64,000 bases of DNA from Oscheius onirici (lineage: Eukaryota; Nematoda; Chromadorea; Rhabditida; Rhabditidae): positions 6,088,398-6,152,397 of the forward strand of contig OW051469.1 in NCBI GenBank assembly GCA_932521025.1, in the 5' to 3' direction. Under the pieces are notes generated by a model. It ran no database searches, had not been told where the DNA came from, and saw nothing but the letters and a program-made list of their open reading frames with translations. Both the position numbers and the translations under genes were made by a program. Positions 23,357 through 38,990 of the stretch are shown in pieces; within the stretch, counting starts at the first letter, position 1, and each line of letters begins with the position of its first letter.

Positions 23357-26300
23357 ACTACAACACTTTTTGGATAGTTTTGGTTATTTTAAAGGTATGC
23401 ATGTGTGACTGATTATGTAAAGTGGCCGGGGGATTATGGTCGAGTGACTACTACACTGACATAGATGGACTCTGTTGAGGTCAGTTCCGCTTCCTCTCTT
23501 TGCTCACGCAGGCGGTTTCTTTTTATTCTTATTGTGACTCAATGGGACTGTCTTTCTGGACTCTTCTTTGCCTGACATTATGGTAGACATATCACTTTTT
23601 GTTGAAGAGATTTGGAAACTATTGTTGGATCTGCACTTTTGTATCGAAATTTGTCTTCTCGTAATCTAGTCGTTTCCAGACAGAAAGTCTCACACTCACC
23701 TGTTATATTGCCCATCAGAGTATCGGAACATGCGTTCAATGTCCCGCAGTTAACGGCAGAGATCTGAAAGTTAGCGAGATCATAAAGTCAAGGTAAGAAT
23801 ATGAGAAACGTTGGGAAAGAGGTGCTTCTAAGGATAAACAGAAGAAGACGCTAACTGCCCGATGGCACAATGGATAACACGGTTTGGGACAGAAAGAAGG
23901 GCGATTGATAGACATGTCGTGGAGAGTACTTCACCGGGCGGATTGAAATACGTTCTATGGCGAAGGAGAACCACTCACCTGGGCCGACCGGTGCCATTAC
24001 ACGCCAAAAAGAGATAGACTGTGACAATGGCAAATCTATTTTACTCGTCGACTTTATCATTTGCAGTCTGGGCAGAATCGCGTTCTTCAAAATACATGTT
24101 TTCTTTTCTTTGGGGAAACACAACAGTCTGTTAAGAAAACGATCGTAGGAGAACCCGGTGGTGGTACACAATCTTCGGATGTGATCTTTACCAGCTTGAA
24201 ACGAGAATAAACTGTTTTAAACAACAGATGCCAGACATGTCCTAGCGATTCTCGAATTGTTGAAGATTCTGGTCAAAAGACCATGGATCAAAGAGTTCCA
24301 TTAGAGTTCATTCTCTGTCTCCAGACTATCATTTTTCATCACTTCACAACTCTCCTTGTGTACAATACAGAGTTCGGAGGAGACAACCGTCAAGAGAAAT
24401 GAGTGCACTTTGATTTATCTAAAACTGACCAAACAGTACTAGAATTTCCGAATAAGTTAAGAAGTTGTAAGAGAACTGTTTTCGAAGCAGCTGAATCTAA
24501 AGGTATTTCGAAATGTTTTCTATTTGTACTCTTCACAACGACCTACTGCCACCCACGTTTCATAGAAATGTTCCGGATCTTTCTGAAAACTCCGCTTGTG
24601 ACTCATTTGCCCTCTCCTAATTTCTAGGTAATGTCTTTCCGGGGGATCAAGAGTCGACAGCTGACGCACCGGCACAGTCAGCTGACTTTCACGGCTTAGC
24701 ATTGCCAAATGTAAATCCTCCAATCTCGAATGGGTGGTTCTAGGCAGTTCTTCCCACTCGTCCTTTATCTCATCTCTGATTATCCTACGAAAAGAAACGA
24801 CCTCGTAAAAAATGCTCATGTGGCTATCCTGGGCAACAAAACCGGTTTCGTCTACAGTTCTTTGAGAGCAACTCTCTTTCGAAAAAGACACGTGAAAAAC
24901 TGCAGACTCTCTCCCGTGATTGATAGGCAGAAGGAACATAATTGCCATTTAGGAGAGGGGAAGGAAGTCAGACGGGTAGGTGGATTTTTTGTGTAGGAAA
25001 TGTTCCTGGATAGAAATTAGGGGTCTCTTTTGTTTTTAAGTTTGGGTGAGAAACGGCTGCAAGAGAATTTTGGAACTTCTGGACAAAGATAAGGTCTTCG
25101 AAGGATCCTCTCTCTCCTGAACAGGAGAAAGTTGGCAACCTGTCTGTAGTAAAGTGAACTTTGAGTACTTTCGACAGACTAGACGAAGAAAGAAGAAAAT
25201 AGGAACTTTGGAAGGAAAAATGTTGCTTTTGGACACCGAAAAGGACCAGAAATGTCCGTAACGGGACCAATGATAAAAAGGAAAGAGAGAGTGGTGGTCA
25301 TTGTCAAAAGAGGCTGTTGGCGAACAACGGAGAAGAGAGGGTGTAAGTGTAGCCAAGGTGTGGACAAATATAGCCGAGGCTTTCGAGAGAGACCGTTTTC
25401 TTGTGGCGAGAAAACGCCCGAGGATGCCGAAGTTCCGAGGTTTAGAAAAACTAGTCATACAGGAGCAAAGTTTTCAACCGAAGGGAGCTAGGAAGGATAC
25501 AGGGAACTGTAAAAGAGGATGAGTCAAATATATATATATATATAATGGCCGCCAAAAACAAGAGGTCTTTGTTTTTTTAAATCTCCCATAGAAAGAGGAA
25601 GCTTTGAGAAAGAAGCAGCGATAAGAGTCTGGATTTGTTGCCTCTCTCCCGAACCGGTTCTGGGACGCTTCCTGGGTACAGACAGTCTGAACCGACCTTG
25701 ATCTAAGCCAGATCCGAGAAATCGTTTGCAGATGTAACAAGAACATAGACTGAAAAGGAAAACGAAGGCGCCATTGTGGATAATGAGAAGGATGTCCTTT
25801 TGATCTCCGAAGTGCTATCAAACAATCATAAACTATCTCCAAACACTTGAAATAAATCAGCAGTAGTTAGGGAGAGTCTGATCTGGACAAGGAGATCTTT
25901 GGAAAACTACTGTACTGACGCTGCCGCTGAGAGGACTGACAGCTTGACCGTTATCTCGATTGCTCTCTTCAAATTGATTGTTTAATTGACCCGATTTATC
26001 AGCAGAAAAAGAACACATGACCATCTTTTCAGGGTTATCTTTGGGGTCCAGCGACCGTTTCTGTTTTTAGAACGGGAGATTGTTGCGAACAGCCCTGCTA
26101 CTTCACAGTCTTTACCGTCTGAACAACCAGGGTCTAACTGAAACTACGATCTTGTAGAGTTTTTAGAAATGGAAATATGTTTAAAGTACACAGAATGATT
26201 TAGATTTTTTCGAAAAAGATCTTCAGTCCTTGTAATATGTGTGTTCAGTCAGCTTATCCGACGAAATCTCCTTTTTTTTGGCACTCGGCCCTCCCAGAGA

Positions 26301-28175
26301 AAACGAGCTTTCAAGGGTAAGGAGAGCTGATACCCGTTGCGTAGAGATGAAAAAAGATAACATACGGAGAGAAACATTTTCGGGAGAAACACGCTTCGGG
26401 ATATAATAGCTGCTTGGCTAGGCGCTAAAAAGCGGATTGACCGTCAGACCAGACGGCACTTAGCCCGACGACAGACTGACCAAAGGGCTATTGTCGGCAA
26501 AATCGGCATGATTAGCACTCTTTTTGTAGGGAGAATTGGAGTAGAGCTGCCAGCAGGGATTTGTTCAATGTGGTTCAATATTTGAGATCGAACTAGAGCC
26601 GAAAGTGGTGGGATCATAGATAAATGTAGAAAGAGAATGTGAGTACGAGAACAATTTCAAGGGTATAAGCAGTTGTGCATCAACATACCGTAACCTTTCT
26701 TTGATGAGTTCGAAAGACAACAGACCTGACTCATATCAGTAACAACTTCTATTTAGTTTTGTAGTGAATCACACTGGGATGAAAGGGATGTTAGACAAAT
26801 AAACGGTATATTATGACAGAACAGAGTGCAAGGTAGTTTTGGCAAAACGAATATGTGATGAACAGTTTTAGAAAGTGCATGACGTTTGAAAAACAGTTCA
26901 ACTTAGCACAAACGAGAATCGAGTACAAAGTCAGGTCAGTAGAAAAAGGAACGTGGATGAACGGCTATCTGCTCTTTTGATAAAAGGAGGCGGACAGTCT
27001 GTCCACCAGTCGGGAAAGCCTCAACCCGAATGAACTGAACACGGCGATCGCGAAGCGAGCGTGAACTCATGTTGGTTCAGCTGCTAACTATACCCCTTTC
27101 TCCTTTTTCCAGAGACAAAAATAGAGCTCTTTTTGTTCAGATGATAGACAATGGAGAAGACTAGAAATAGGTCGGGAAGTATAGTAGTCATCTCGAACGT
27201 TAGGAAAGAGGTCTGTTTGTCCTGAGGCGAGCATCGCGAGATAAACAGCCTTATCAGAAAGGTCATGTTTTGCACCTTCTCTTTCAAAAGAAAGGCTGAC
27301 TGCAGGGCGGAGAAACCAAACCAAGCAATTGGGATGCAAGTAAAGTAACAAAGTTTTGAAACATTTCAAGAGAGACACGTGTCTCGTAAGTGGAAAAGGA
27401 GCAGTGAGAATTTGTAACTGAATCATAAAGACATTTCATATGGCTCCCGAAGAGGTCAAAAGTCTTGAGTTGATTACGACAACATTCCTAACCTGCTTCG
27501 ATTGACAGTGTTAAATAAAATTGAGTAAAGTGTGGGCTGGTAGAGACCCCTAGCTGCTGCTTCTCTCGCGGCCAATCGGACCGGTCCCTGGATCCTGGGT
27601 AAGGCTGTAAGAAGAGGAAAACGAAGAAGACCTCCCACAAGTTGTGTTACAACAAACATTCTCGATCCAGTCTCTTCGAGAAGTTTGAAGAGATTCGTGA
27701 TATGATCGTCATTACTACCAAGCGTGAGAGAAGCAGAGGAAATTTGACGAGAAACATGCTCAAAAAAGTGAAAGAGGAAAAATGTGAAAAAAAAAATAAT
27801 TGGTCGTCCGTGGGGGCTATGAGAACAAGCGGGCAGGATCCGTGATTTTATCCGCGCGGCTTACGAGATCTGCTTGTGCTGGTTGCAAGCTAGCCGTCGC
27901 CAGGGCTGTGTCCTTTACGAGACAAACTTTTGGGAGGAGGATGTACCCTGCTGGCAGTTCTCCTGAATTAGCATACAGGAGAGAGGGCAAACTGGTCGCG
28001 ACTATTCAAGGGAAACGCTTACACAAAGAGAGTCTCGCGACTGTGAGAACCAGATCGCGAGATTATATGAGGATGAGAGGAGATGGTCAGCTTACTCTCT
28101 CAATTGGAATTATAACTAGTTTCTAAACGAGCTAAATTTAATTAAAAAATGAACAAAATCAACGGAAACAATAGC
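23357..28175. other. Long gene-poor region
   Basis: I find no exon chain, conserved domain or RNA gene in about 4.8 kb. Open frames up to 142 codons exist on both strands, but they overlap one another, lack recognisable domains and are not joined by convincing splice sites. A (TA)n run lies near 25530-25543. The part near 23.4 kb probably holds the CCCH promoter. It could host unannotated non-coding transcripts, which sequence alone cannot show. Confidence 0.35.
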
Positions 28176-29674
28176 CTATTTCGGAAGTCGCTTCAGTTCC
28201 CGCGTTAGCCACAACGAGAAGGAGATCAGAGTCATCGAGCCGCTTTGATGTAGGGCGGCCAGCCAGACTGGGACGTAGTTTATCTGAACTTTTTTTTCAC
28301 TTTAAAAGTAGATGAACTGACCAATGTCAAAATTCCTAGAGATGCTTGTGCATAGACCATTCCTACGGTACAGTTGAGAGCCATTCGGGCACGACGGGGC
28401 AGATTGGCACGTCGTCCGACTATCCAGGTGGCAGTAATCGTGGCCATTGTCAAATATGCCTAACGTTGCTATTTTACAGGGTAAATAAAGAAAACTGACG
28501 AGATTTCTATGTATGAACTGAACCGTGACGTCGTTTTCGAAAAAGTTCTTCCAGAGAGGCGTTCGACTACTCATATTTGGCGGAATCCAATCCTCGGCGA
28601 ATTTAGGCCAAGAGTTGTAGACGAGTCCGGCATCGAGACCGGCTACAAATGCTCCCATCAGAGCCGTTGTGAAGACTAGAGCTTTCGAACTGTGGGCAAG
28701 TCCTCTCATCGCGCCGAGTTTCATCACTGTCGAGAGCTAAAATTAGGTGGGAAAGTGGGAAAAGGGTATGAAAACTCACATCGTTGTGCTTGATGAGGTA
28801 ACCGAGTCCGTTGTAAAAGAAGAGCGAATAGAGAAGGAAGGCGAGGGAGAGATGAGTAGCCAGACGATATTGGGAGACTCGAGGAACAGTCGACTCGGAA
28901 TTATTCGACGGGTCTAGACCGGACTTGACCATCCACCAGCCAACTCCACCCTTCAATCTATTTTTAAACAAAAAGAAAGAAATTAAACCTGTGTGAGAAG
29001 GAGAGCAGTCGCCACAGCCATTCGTTTCTTCATTTCCGAAGAGAAGCGACCTCGAGCCCATAGATATGCGCATGGCAGGAGAAACACGATTCCGATAGCT
29101 CGTCCCCACATTCGATGCGTATATTCCATAGTCCAGATAAATTTGAACTGATTCAGCGTCATTTCTTCGTTACTCGACTTGCTGAAAATGCGGTGAATCC
29201 AGCAGTGGTAGTTTCGACTGATTTGAATAATTTGAAAGAGATAAACGAACAATTTGTACTCGGGAAACTGCTTGTAACGCTCGAATTCCTCCTCCCATTC
29301 CTTGCTGTTGAATGGCGGCTTCATCGTCTTGAACAGATCCCAATTCACCATGCTCAGGCCAGATTCAGTCAATCTGTAGATTTTACTACACAAAAAAAAG
29401 AGAGTGACCTCGTAACACCTCCGAGAGCCACAGCTCCGTAGCACATTCCGGCGCATCCGAGAAGCCACCAGCCGATTCGTTTTCTCTGCTTATCCGACAA
29501 ATGGGCCACATCTTTCCCGTAGAAACGTGCAGATTCGGCTCTAAGAATACATATTTTTTCAAGGCCAAACAGAAAAACGTACATCAATTTGAAATGTCCT
29601 CTACTGATCAACAGATTCCGTCCCAAGACGGCTTTTAGACTGCTAGAACTACCCGCTAATTTTAAGAGAAGCAT
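28176..29674 (-). CDS. COX15: Heme A synthase COX15
   Basis: Inner mitochondrial membrane enzyme that oxidises the heme O methyl group to make heme A for cytochrome c oxidase. The N-terminus (MLLLKLAGSSSSLK...) looks like a mitochondrial presequence. Then come RIGWWLLGCAGMCYGAVALG, GGVTR, LTESGLSMVNWDLFK, FIWTMEYTHRMWGRAIGIVF, LKGGVGWWMVKSGLD, QYRLATHLSLAFLLY, ALMGAFVAGLDAGLVYNSWP, VTVQFIHRNLAYL and ALHQSGSMTLISFSLW, ending ELKRLPK. The conserved heme-ligand histidines (EYTHR, THLS, IHRN, LHQ) are present, with about eight membrane segments. It lies 218 bp downstream of HCCS on the same strand, and no AATAAA follows the upstream gene. This suggests an operon. Confidence 0.95.
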
Positions 29675-29891
29675 CTTCAATCAAACGTAGGTCTGTTACC
29701 GAGAAAGGGCAGATAGACACTAGTTAGCAACTTCAAAAACATGAATAAAACAAGATTCATAGGCATTTTATTGCGTAAACCGGAAACGAGTAACAGGAAA
29801 ACAACAATCCTAAATTCAAGGTAAAAACAATTCTAGCGATTTTATCGATAAAAAACTAAACTTAGTGGAAATAAAAACTCATTGTGAAAAA

Positions 29892-30981
29892 TTAATGATG
29901 GCCGGTTGTTTCTCCTTCAACAGGCGGGATCGGCAGCTTCGGCGTCATTCCGAGAGTCTCAAACTTGAAGCGCCAGTAAGCGACGACCTGAAATATCTTC
30001 TTTTTTTAAATTGTGATGAAAACATACCATTCTGTCCCAAATGTTTCCGAGATCATTCATGGCGGGACGAACATCGAGATGGGTGAAAAGTTTTGAGTCC
30101 GGATCGACAGCTCCGCCGTCGTAGTAGTCGATTACGTATTGGACCTCCTTCATTCCACATCTGTCGATAATCCAGTCATGTCGGTCGAACGGTAAGTCGT
30201 AGCCCATGATTTTGCGCATTCTGGCGCGAGGAGAGAAGTTCTTGGCATCTCCTTTGAAACTTTTCAGCTTCGGCTGGGCGCATTCTCTGGAAAATACATA
30301 TAATTGCGTCATGAAAAAGTTAAGGCTTACGGATGAAGAAGATTCTCCCACTTCATAACCTCGTGCCAGGCTTCCTCATTGTTAGCATTGTGAATCCTGT
30401 AAATTAGCTGTAAAGAAAGTTTCGAGAGCAATTACTGACTTGATAATATTGCGCATGTCCGACTCCGACAATTTGTCATCTTCCCAGCGCCAGCCTTTTC
30501 TGAATACAAAGAAATTTGAGATGTAAATCTTGAGAATAAGAGATGAAAGGAGTAAACTTACTTGAGCATAGCGTTCCAGAACATTTGTGCACTAGGATAA
30601 GTCCAGGTTTCATTTGGAGTTCCAGCCTAAAAAGGAGATAAATTATAAAAAGGAATTCAACCTTGGGAATTGTTGACTTCTGACGTTCAGTTGGTAGTGC
30701 GAACGGTTGATCCGGAGCTGGCTTCTGGTTCGGATGTTCGAGTTCTTGGTTCATGGGATTGACTTTGTCGTGGCCGAGAGGACAGCCTCCAGCAGCTCCG
30801 ACCGCAGACGGACATTCCGAGACGAAGTCGGCCCCGGCTGACGCTAACGAACGCCGAACATCCTTTATTTTCTGTCCGTCGACCTTTTCTTCTATCTGAA
30901 TTTGGTAGACGTTTAAGTTAGACGGAAAAAAGATCATACCTGCGGGACGGGAGCTGTTGGTTTGGATTCTCCGGAACCCAT
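29892..30981 (-). CDS. HCCS: Holocytochrome c-type synthase (cytochrome c heme lyase)
   Basis: Mitochondrial intermembrane-space enzyme that attaches heme covalently to apocytochromes c and c1. The start [14 protein letters not shown] at 30981 follows an acceptor (ATTTTCAGGTAAATCAG). There is a CP motif, [20 protein letters not shown], a heme-regulatory-like motif usual in the family. Family blocks follow: [72 protein letters not shown] and [15 protein letters not shown]. The tail is [14 protein letters not shown]. Length and block order match eukaryotic HCCS, and the active-site His of the WxxxxWE region is in place. It is the first gene of the pair HCCS-COX15, both heme enzymes of the respiratory chain. 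Divergent from TMEM259. Confidence 0.95.
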
Positions 30982-31693
30982 CTGATTTACCTGAAAATTT
31001 CATATAACTTGGCGATAGATAGAAAAAAAAGGAAGAAAAGAATATTTTGCACCAGCATAAAGGACTGAATCATAATTCCGCCTCAGGATTAGCCGTTCAG
31101 CGCGCTTATCGCACGTGTTTTCCTGCTTCTGGACCAGCTGAACGACTTTTTGCCTGCAGAAGATTCACACCTCGCTATCTTCAAAGAATTTTTGTTACGA
31201 GTAAAGAACAGGTCAGTTCAAAGTGTTTTGATTTAGCAGTTATTCTTATTTACATGTAAAAACTCATAATTCAGCCGAGCAGCTAACAAGTTGTTCTCAG
31301 GGCAGGGTTCATCGAACAACGAACTCAAAGAAAGAAAAACAAAAAGGAAGTTCCAGATTAATTTTGTTACTGTGAATTTAGCCCTTTCATGTACACAGAC
31401 TGACTTTATAGGATGAAGCAAGCTAAGTTGAAGAAAGTTAACAGATAGCAAGAAAAAGGGTAAACGATGAGAAGCTCGAGAACCAAAATTTGGCAGAAAT
31501 ATTGGAACGATTTGAAGACCCGCGCTATTTTTCGGCTGCTTGTACGGTAGTGGAAGGCGGGCTTTCAAAATAAAAATTTCTGCAGAAAACTCCCAAGCAG
31601 ATTTCACTTTTTTTTTTCTATTTTAATCCTACCTTTTACAGATTCGGCCGATGTTTTCTCGAAGGCAAATATTAAAAAACTCTACATAGATTA
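30982..31693. promoter_or_regulatory. Divergent promoter region of HCCS and TMEM259
   Basis: These 710 bp lie between two divergent starts. No exon is supported. Poly-T and pyrimidine runs near 31610-31640 precede the TMEM259 start. On the minus side TTTTCAG lies about 15 bp before the HCCS ATG. Confidence 0.4.
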
Positions 31694-34431
<2,738 letters not shown>

Positions 34432-34702
34432 TTCTCTCTCATAATATAACCAAAAGGGTAGTTCAGCCGGCTAGATGCTCTCTCTATTCAACTAAAATTA
34501 CGAGTGCCTTCTGTGATATTATGTCCTCCCCTTTGACTCCGCCCCTTTTATTCTTTCCTTTTTCTCGTGTTGTGATGTTGACATTTTGTAAATACATAAA
34601 ATGCAATCTACTTCAAACAAATTGTCTAGTTTTCTGGCTCCTCTGCCGTAGATTTTTCTTTTTTTACCAGGTAAACGGAAATTGGATTAAATGTTCAGAA
34701 AG

Positions 34703-35865
34703 ATGTCAATTCCGACGCCAAATTACAAGTTGAGCGCCATTCACAGCAACAGCGTCTACGATCCGGCTGAGGACACTTTTCTGCTCATGGATGCCATCGA
34801 AAAGGACATTCAGGTAGAACTTCTATCATTGTCTCGAAAGTTCTGGATATATTCGTGCCTTCACGCTAGACATAGTTCCCACGTCGAAACCAACGTAGTT
34901 CCAGCAAGTAATCGTGTCTTATTTCAGAGTCTCCGTTCGATGAATCCTCAAATCGCCCTGGAAATCGGCTGTGGCTCCGGCGTCGTCTCGACCTTTCTGA
35001 ACCAGGTGGGAACAATTTATTTTTTTCTCGGCCCTTCTCTGGGGACATCGGAGAGTGCTCTTCTGCCCATCATTCGTCAAAAACTTGCATTTTTTGAGCG
35101 GGAGACCCGACTTTTTCATGCCCAGAGTGCATAGTCCATTTATGAGGAAGAGGAGTTTTTTAAAAGGGCAAAGCCAGCTGTCTATTGGCAGCCACCCAAT
35201 CTGATTAACTGCTTTTCACAGCCGGCGGCCTCCGGACGAAGAGGGGGATGACACCCGGGTCCGCGGGCAATTTGACAAAGTGCAAACTTGTCGCGAAAAA
35301 AGCTTGATCATTTGCAGGCTCTCGGAGGAAAGATCATGTCCTTCGCGACAGATTTGAATCCCCAGGCTCTCGATTGCACAATGGAGACGGCTCGATTGAA
35401 CAACGTCGAAATACATCCGGTCAGGACTGATCTAGAAACGGGATTGAATCATCTAAAGGTTTCTTTTTAATTAGATATAAAAACATGTAAGTTTTAGGGC
35501 AAAGTAGACATCTTGTTGTTCAATCCGCCCTACGTTCCAACAGAGAATGAGCCACAGAATGATCTGGAGCGATGTTGGGCAGGAGGAGTCAGTGGACGAG
35601 GAGCGCTGGATAGACTCCTGCCTCGAATACCGGAACTTCTCTCGCCAAATGGAGTTTTCTATCTCGTCGCCCTCCACGCTAATAACATTCCCGATCTTCT
35701 AGCACATTCGCATTTTTTGAAAGGTTCTTTTTTCTTCAAGGTCAAAAAGAGCTCCAAATAAAATATTCCTTTCTCACAACTCTGTTTTCAGGCTCGGTTG
35801 CGATGGAACGAAGGTGTGGCATCGAGCGTCTCTACATCCTAAAGTTTAGCCGAGTTGCTTGCTAA
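34703..35865 (+). CDS. N6AMT1: HemK2-type methyltransferase (N6AMT1)
   Basis: SAM-dependent class I methyltransferase. The family methylates the GGQ glutamine of release factor eRF1 (with TRMT112), and N6-adenine and histone H4 activities have been proposed. Visible: DPAEDTFLLMDAIEKD, the SAM loop ALEIGCGSGVVSTFL, TDLNPQALDCTMETARLN, the catalytic substrate motif DILLFNPPYVPTENEPQ, AGGVSGRGALDRLLPRIPEL and GVFYLVALHANNIPDLL, ending IERLYILKFSRVAC. NPPY and GxGxG are intact. I chose the ATG at 34703 because ATGTTCAG before it looks like an acceptor; the in-frame ATG at 34691 is the alternative. The stop codon overlaps an AATAAA (TAATAAA). Confidence 0.92.
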
Positions 35866-36178
35866 TAAACAATCTCCCTTGGTGTCTTTTCGCCCGCGAT
35901 GGCTACTCGAACATTCAAGATGCTTGTCGGATCAGGTTACTGACACGCGGTATACCGATACGGTAAATACGTGAGAGGGCTTGCGTGCACCCTTCGGCTC
36001 TTTTTGGTTTCTTTCAGCCTCTTCCCGGTAACAATAACACAGTCGCATGTAAATAGCTACTCATTGGCCGACTGTCCGTCTAATTCCGACTGATCCTCTG
36101 GCAAACAGTTTACCGCTTCCGGTCACCTCTTCTCGCGCACAAACTTATTGCTACTCCGTTTATTCAAGACTTTGATCA

Positions 36179-38969
36179 ATGCTTTGGATACTGTTCCTCT
36201 TTTTGCGGACAGTCGAGGCAGATCTTGTTCACTTTTTGGCCGAACAGTCGTTGACACCCCCGTTAATCCCGCTGATTCGACCGACGGCCTACGATCTACA
36301 GATTCAACTGCCCCTGTCCGAGGTGAGAGTGGGAGATACGGTGTACTAGAATGAATGTCGATAATCTGACCAGAGACTGGAGGTTCCGTCTCTCGTCCTG
36401 TAGCCGACTGTTTACATGGCCTGGCGAAGTTCCTTTTCGTTCTGTACCTGCTCTAGGCCCCGCTCATCTGGTATACGATCAGAGTTGTTCCTCAAACTGA
36501 CAAACATTGACGAGAAATGTTATCCAACTAGCACTCGTCCAAACTGACCAACAAATATAGTTTCAGTTAGAGTTATTTCATGCCAGAGAGACGATAATCA
36601 AGTCAGTCCAAACTAGACACTTCAGATAACTGACCCGGACACTCCTCTCTTCACAGCCCATGTCGTCCTCCAGTTCCAGCTGACTTCGGACCTCGGCTTG
36701 ACAGCTCCTTTCGTCAGCGACTCTTCCGATAAAGGAGCCAAGTTTACGGTAATAATCAACAGGCAAACAAAACAACTCTCAGCTATCAATTGACGGACTC
36801 GACCACTTTGAAAACGTCTCATTGGTCTTCAATGGGACGGAAGTGCCCATTGCTAATGTTGTTCTGACTGATACGGAAATGGAGTTGACAGCGGGACAGC
36901 CTATTCTGTTTGCGGGAAGATATACTTTGAGTGTGGGCAGGTACAAGGGAACTATTGGCAGTGCTCTTTACTACAGGTTTGTATCTTTGCAATATGGAAA
37001 GGTGAGAAACTTTTAGAGACGCCGGGGAACACGCAGCCTTTGGATCTGCTCTTTTTCCCAACAAGGCAGCCTCAGTCTTTCCCACAGCCGACAGCATTTC
37101 CAATCAGGTAATCAAAAATGAAGCGGAGTGAACGGAATGGTTCAGGTCCCAATTTCTGTCGGAATAGTACACCCAAAGGGAACCAAAGCGCTCAGTTCTA
37201 CTCCACAAGACTCCTTTGGAGTAATTGATGAAAACTGGCAGGTTAGTTCATTGTATGACACTCAGTGGATCTATCCATTTGACACGGTATATATCTTCAG
37301 ATGACCTCATTCCGGGCGAGTAGTCCTATCCCTCCGTCTCTCTTAGCCTTCGCTCTGTTACCAGATGAGTTCACCTCGATCGAGAATACATATACCGGAA
37401 TCCGTATTGGGGTGCATTTCAACAGCTACAAAATCCGTGATACTCATGCCAAGCAGCTTCTGAATAGTGCAACGCATATTCTTGGTCTCTTGAAGTGAGT
37501 CTTTCTCATTTTGACTACAAAAATATCCTCCAGACAAATATTCTCCGGCTCTGTAGCCATGCCAAAAGTTGACATTGTTCTCATGACCGATGTCCAACAC
37601 TCGGCCTCTTTCGGAACATTCTTCTTGAACGAAGTCACGTATATTCAACTTGACTATGCCAACCAGATTCATCTCCTAGCCAGTCAACTGGCTAGACATT
37701 GGATCGGGGGTTTGGTGACAGTTTCCGAAGAAAGTGAGTCCTGTATGATGGTCAGAACTCCAGGAAAAATTGACTTTATTGACAAGTTTAGGAAGATGTC
37801 GTTTCGTATATTGGTTTCAAAGTCGCGAAGAGGATGACCAATGACGATCATCTAAAACTCGGTCATTATTTGAAAGTCCTCTGGAATGAGGACGTGTTTG
37901 CTCCTGGAAGATCTCTGTTTCTCCACGAACCAGTAGATGAGCAGCAGGTAGGCAGTTGTTCCTTGGTGTCTTTACAACTCTGCCTCTGGAAAATTCAAGA
38001 AATGTTCAGATTGTTGCCCGATGTGGCCTACGAGGAGTGGTCTTCCTCGAGTCTTTGGAAGCTATGCTGGGAGAGAGGCACATGTTGACAGCCATCAATC
38101 AAATGGTTTCTAATCAGTTTTCATGTATACCAAGCCCATTCAGATTTTCCATACAAATCCGGCCAACATGGATCTATCAACATTCATGACTCAAATCAAC
38201 GAGACTGTCGACGAAGGAGTTGGACTTTCTCAAGTACTCCAATTCTGGCGTCAGCACGGCGGGCTTCCCGCTCTCGAAGTCGACAAATTCAACAGCAGTA
38301 TTCGACTGAAACAGATCCAGGATGGAAGTACAGTACAGGGCGGAAATGGCGGATGGGAGAGAATGCCTCTCTGGCCGTTGGCTCTCGAATTCACAGAGTT
38401 CAAACTCCCGGTCAAACTGATGCTCAGTCAAGGAATTCATTTGGCACCAGTAAGAGAGGGAACAGCTCTGGCAAACCTGGGGTTTGTACATTTCTACCGA
38501 GTCAATTACGATATGGACAGTTGGAAGGCTATTCTCGAAATGCTCACACAGGTTCATTTTGGAATAGAAGATGAATACAATTGTTCTCAGAACGCGACTC
38601 TCTATACGAGTCGGGAACGAGCCCAGTTGACATACGACTTTTGTCACTTCTACGCGCAGAACAGACTGGCTGAACCGGCGGCTTCTCAACTGAGAGACGA
38701 GTGGTTGAAAGTCATCCAGCTTCGAGCTCCCTCTTTCCCAGCCTGTGAGGCAATCGCTTGGAGATGTGCCCTTCCCAACAAATACGAGAAGTTGAACGAA
38801 GACAAGGAGCGGATACTACGGTAGGTCTTTCTAACTAACCCTCACTTCTCTAAGAAAACGCCTCTTCGAATCTCTGACCAATGTCGAGGAGATGACCTGT
38901 GGACGGGGAGCCGTGCACGATGTCGTCAATGATCTCTGTACGAATCTGTTCGGGAAACCATGTTTCTAA
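36179..38969 (+). CDS. M1 aminopeptidase-like protein without the zinc site (pseudoenzyme)
   Basis: The start MLWILFLFLRTVEADLVHFL gives a signal peptide, then PLIRPTAYDLQIQLPLSE as in M1 peptidases. Domain I continues (LFTAHVVLQFQLTSDL; ENVSLVFNGTEVPIANVVL; QPILFAGRYTLSVGRYKG), then NWQMTSFRASSPIPPSLLAF. At the GAMEN position the sequence reads SASFGTFFLNEVTYIQL. At the zinc motif it reads LASQLARHWIGGLVT instead of HELAHQWFGNLVT, so both His and the Glu are lost. An ERAP1_C-like C-terminal part follows (WKAILEMLTQVHFG, YTSRERAQLTYDFCHFY). Nematodes have several such inactive M1 proteins, whose roles are mostly unknown. The frame is open throughout, so it is probably a functional secreted or membrane-associated non-enzyme. 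The stop overlaps AATAAA. Confidence 0.85.
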
Positions 38970-38990
38970 TAAAGACAAGTATTTTTGGTA

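Noticed and set aside
24520..24948. 142-codon minus-strand ORF
   Set aside because: Starts at a non-ATG codon or without context, has no recognisable motif, and is in a region without other exons.
25036..25458. 140-codon minus-strand ORF as a gene
   Set aside because: ATG-initiated, but no domain, no splice partners, and overlapping frames of similar length on both strands. Composition looks random.
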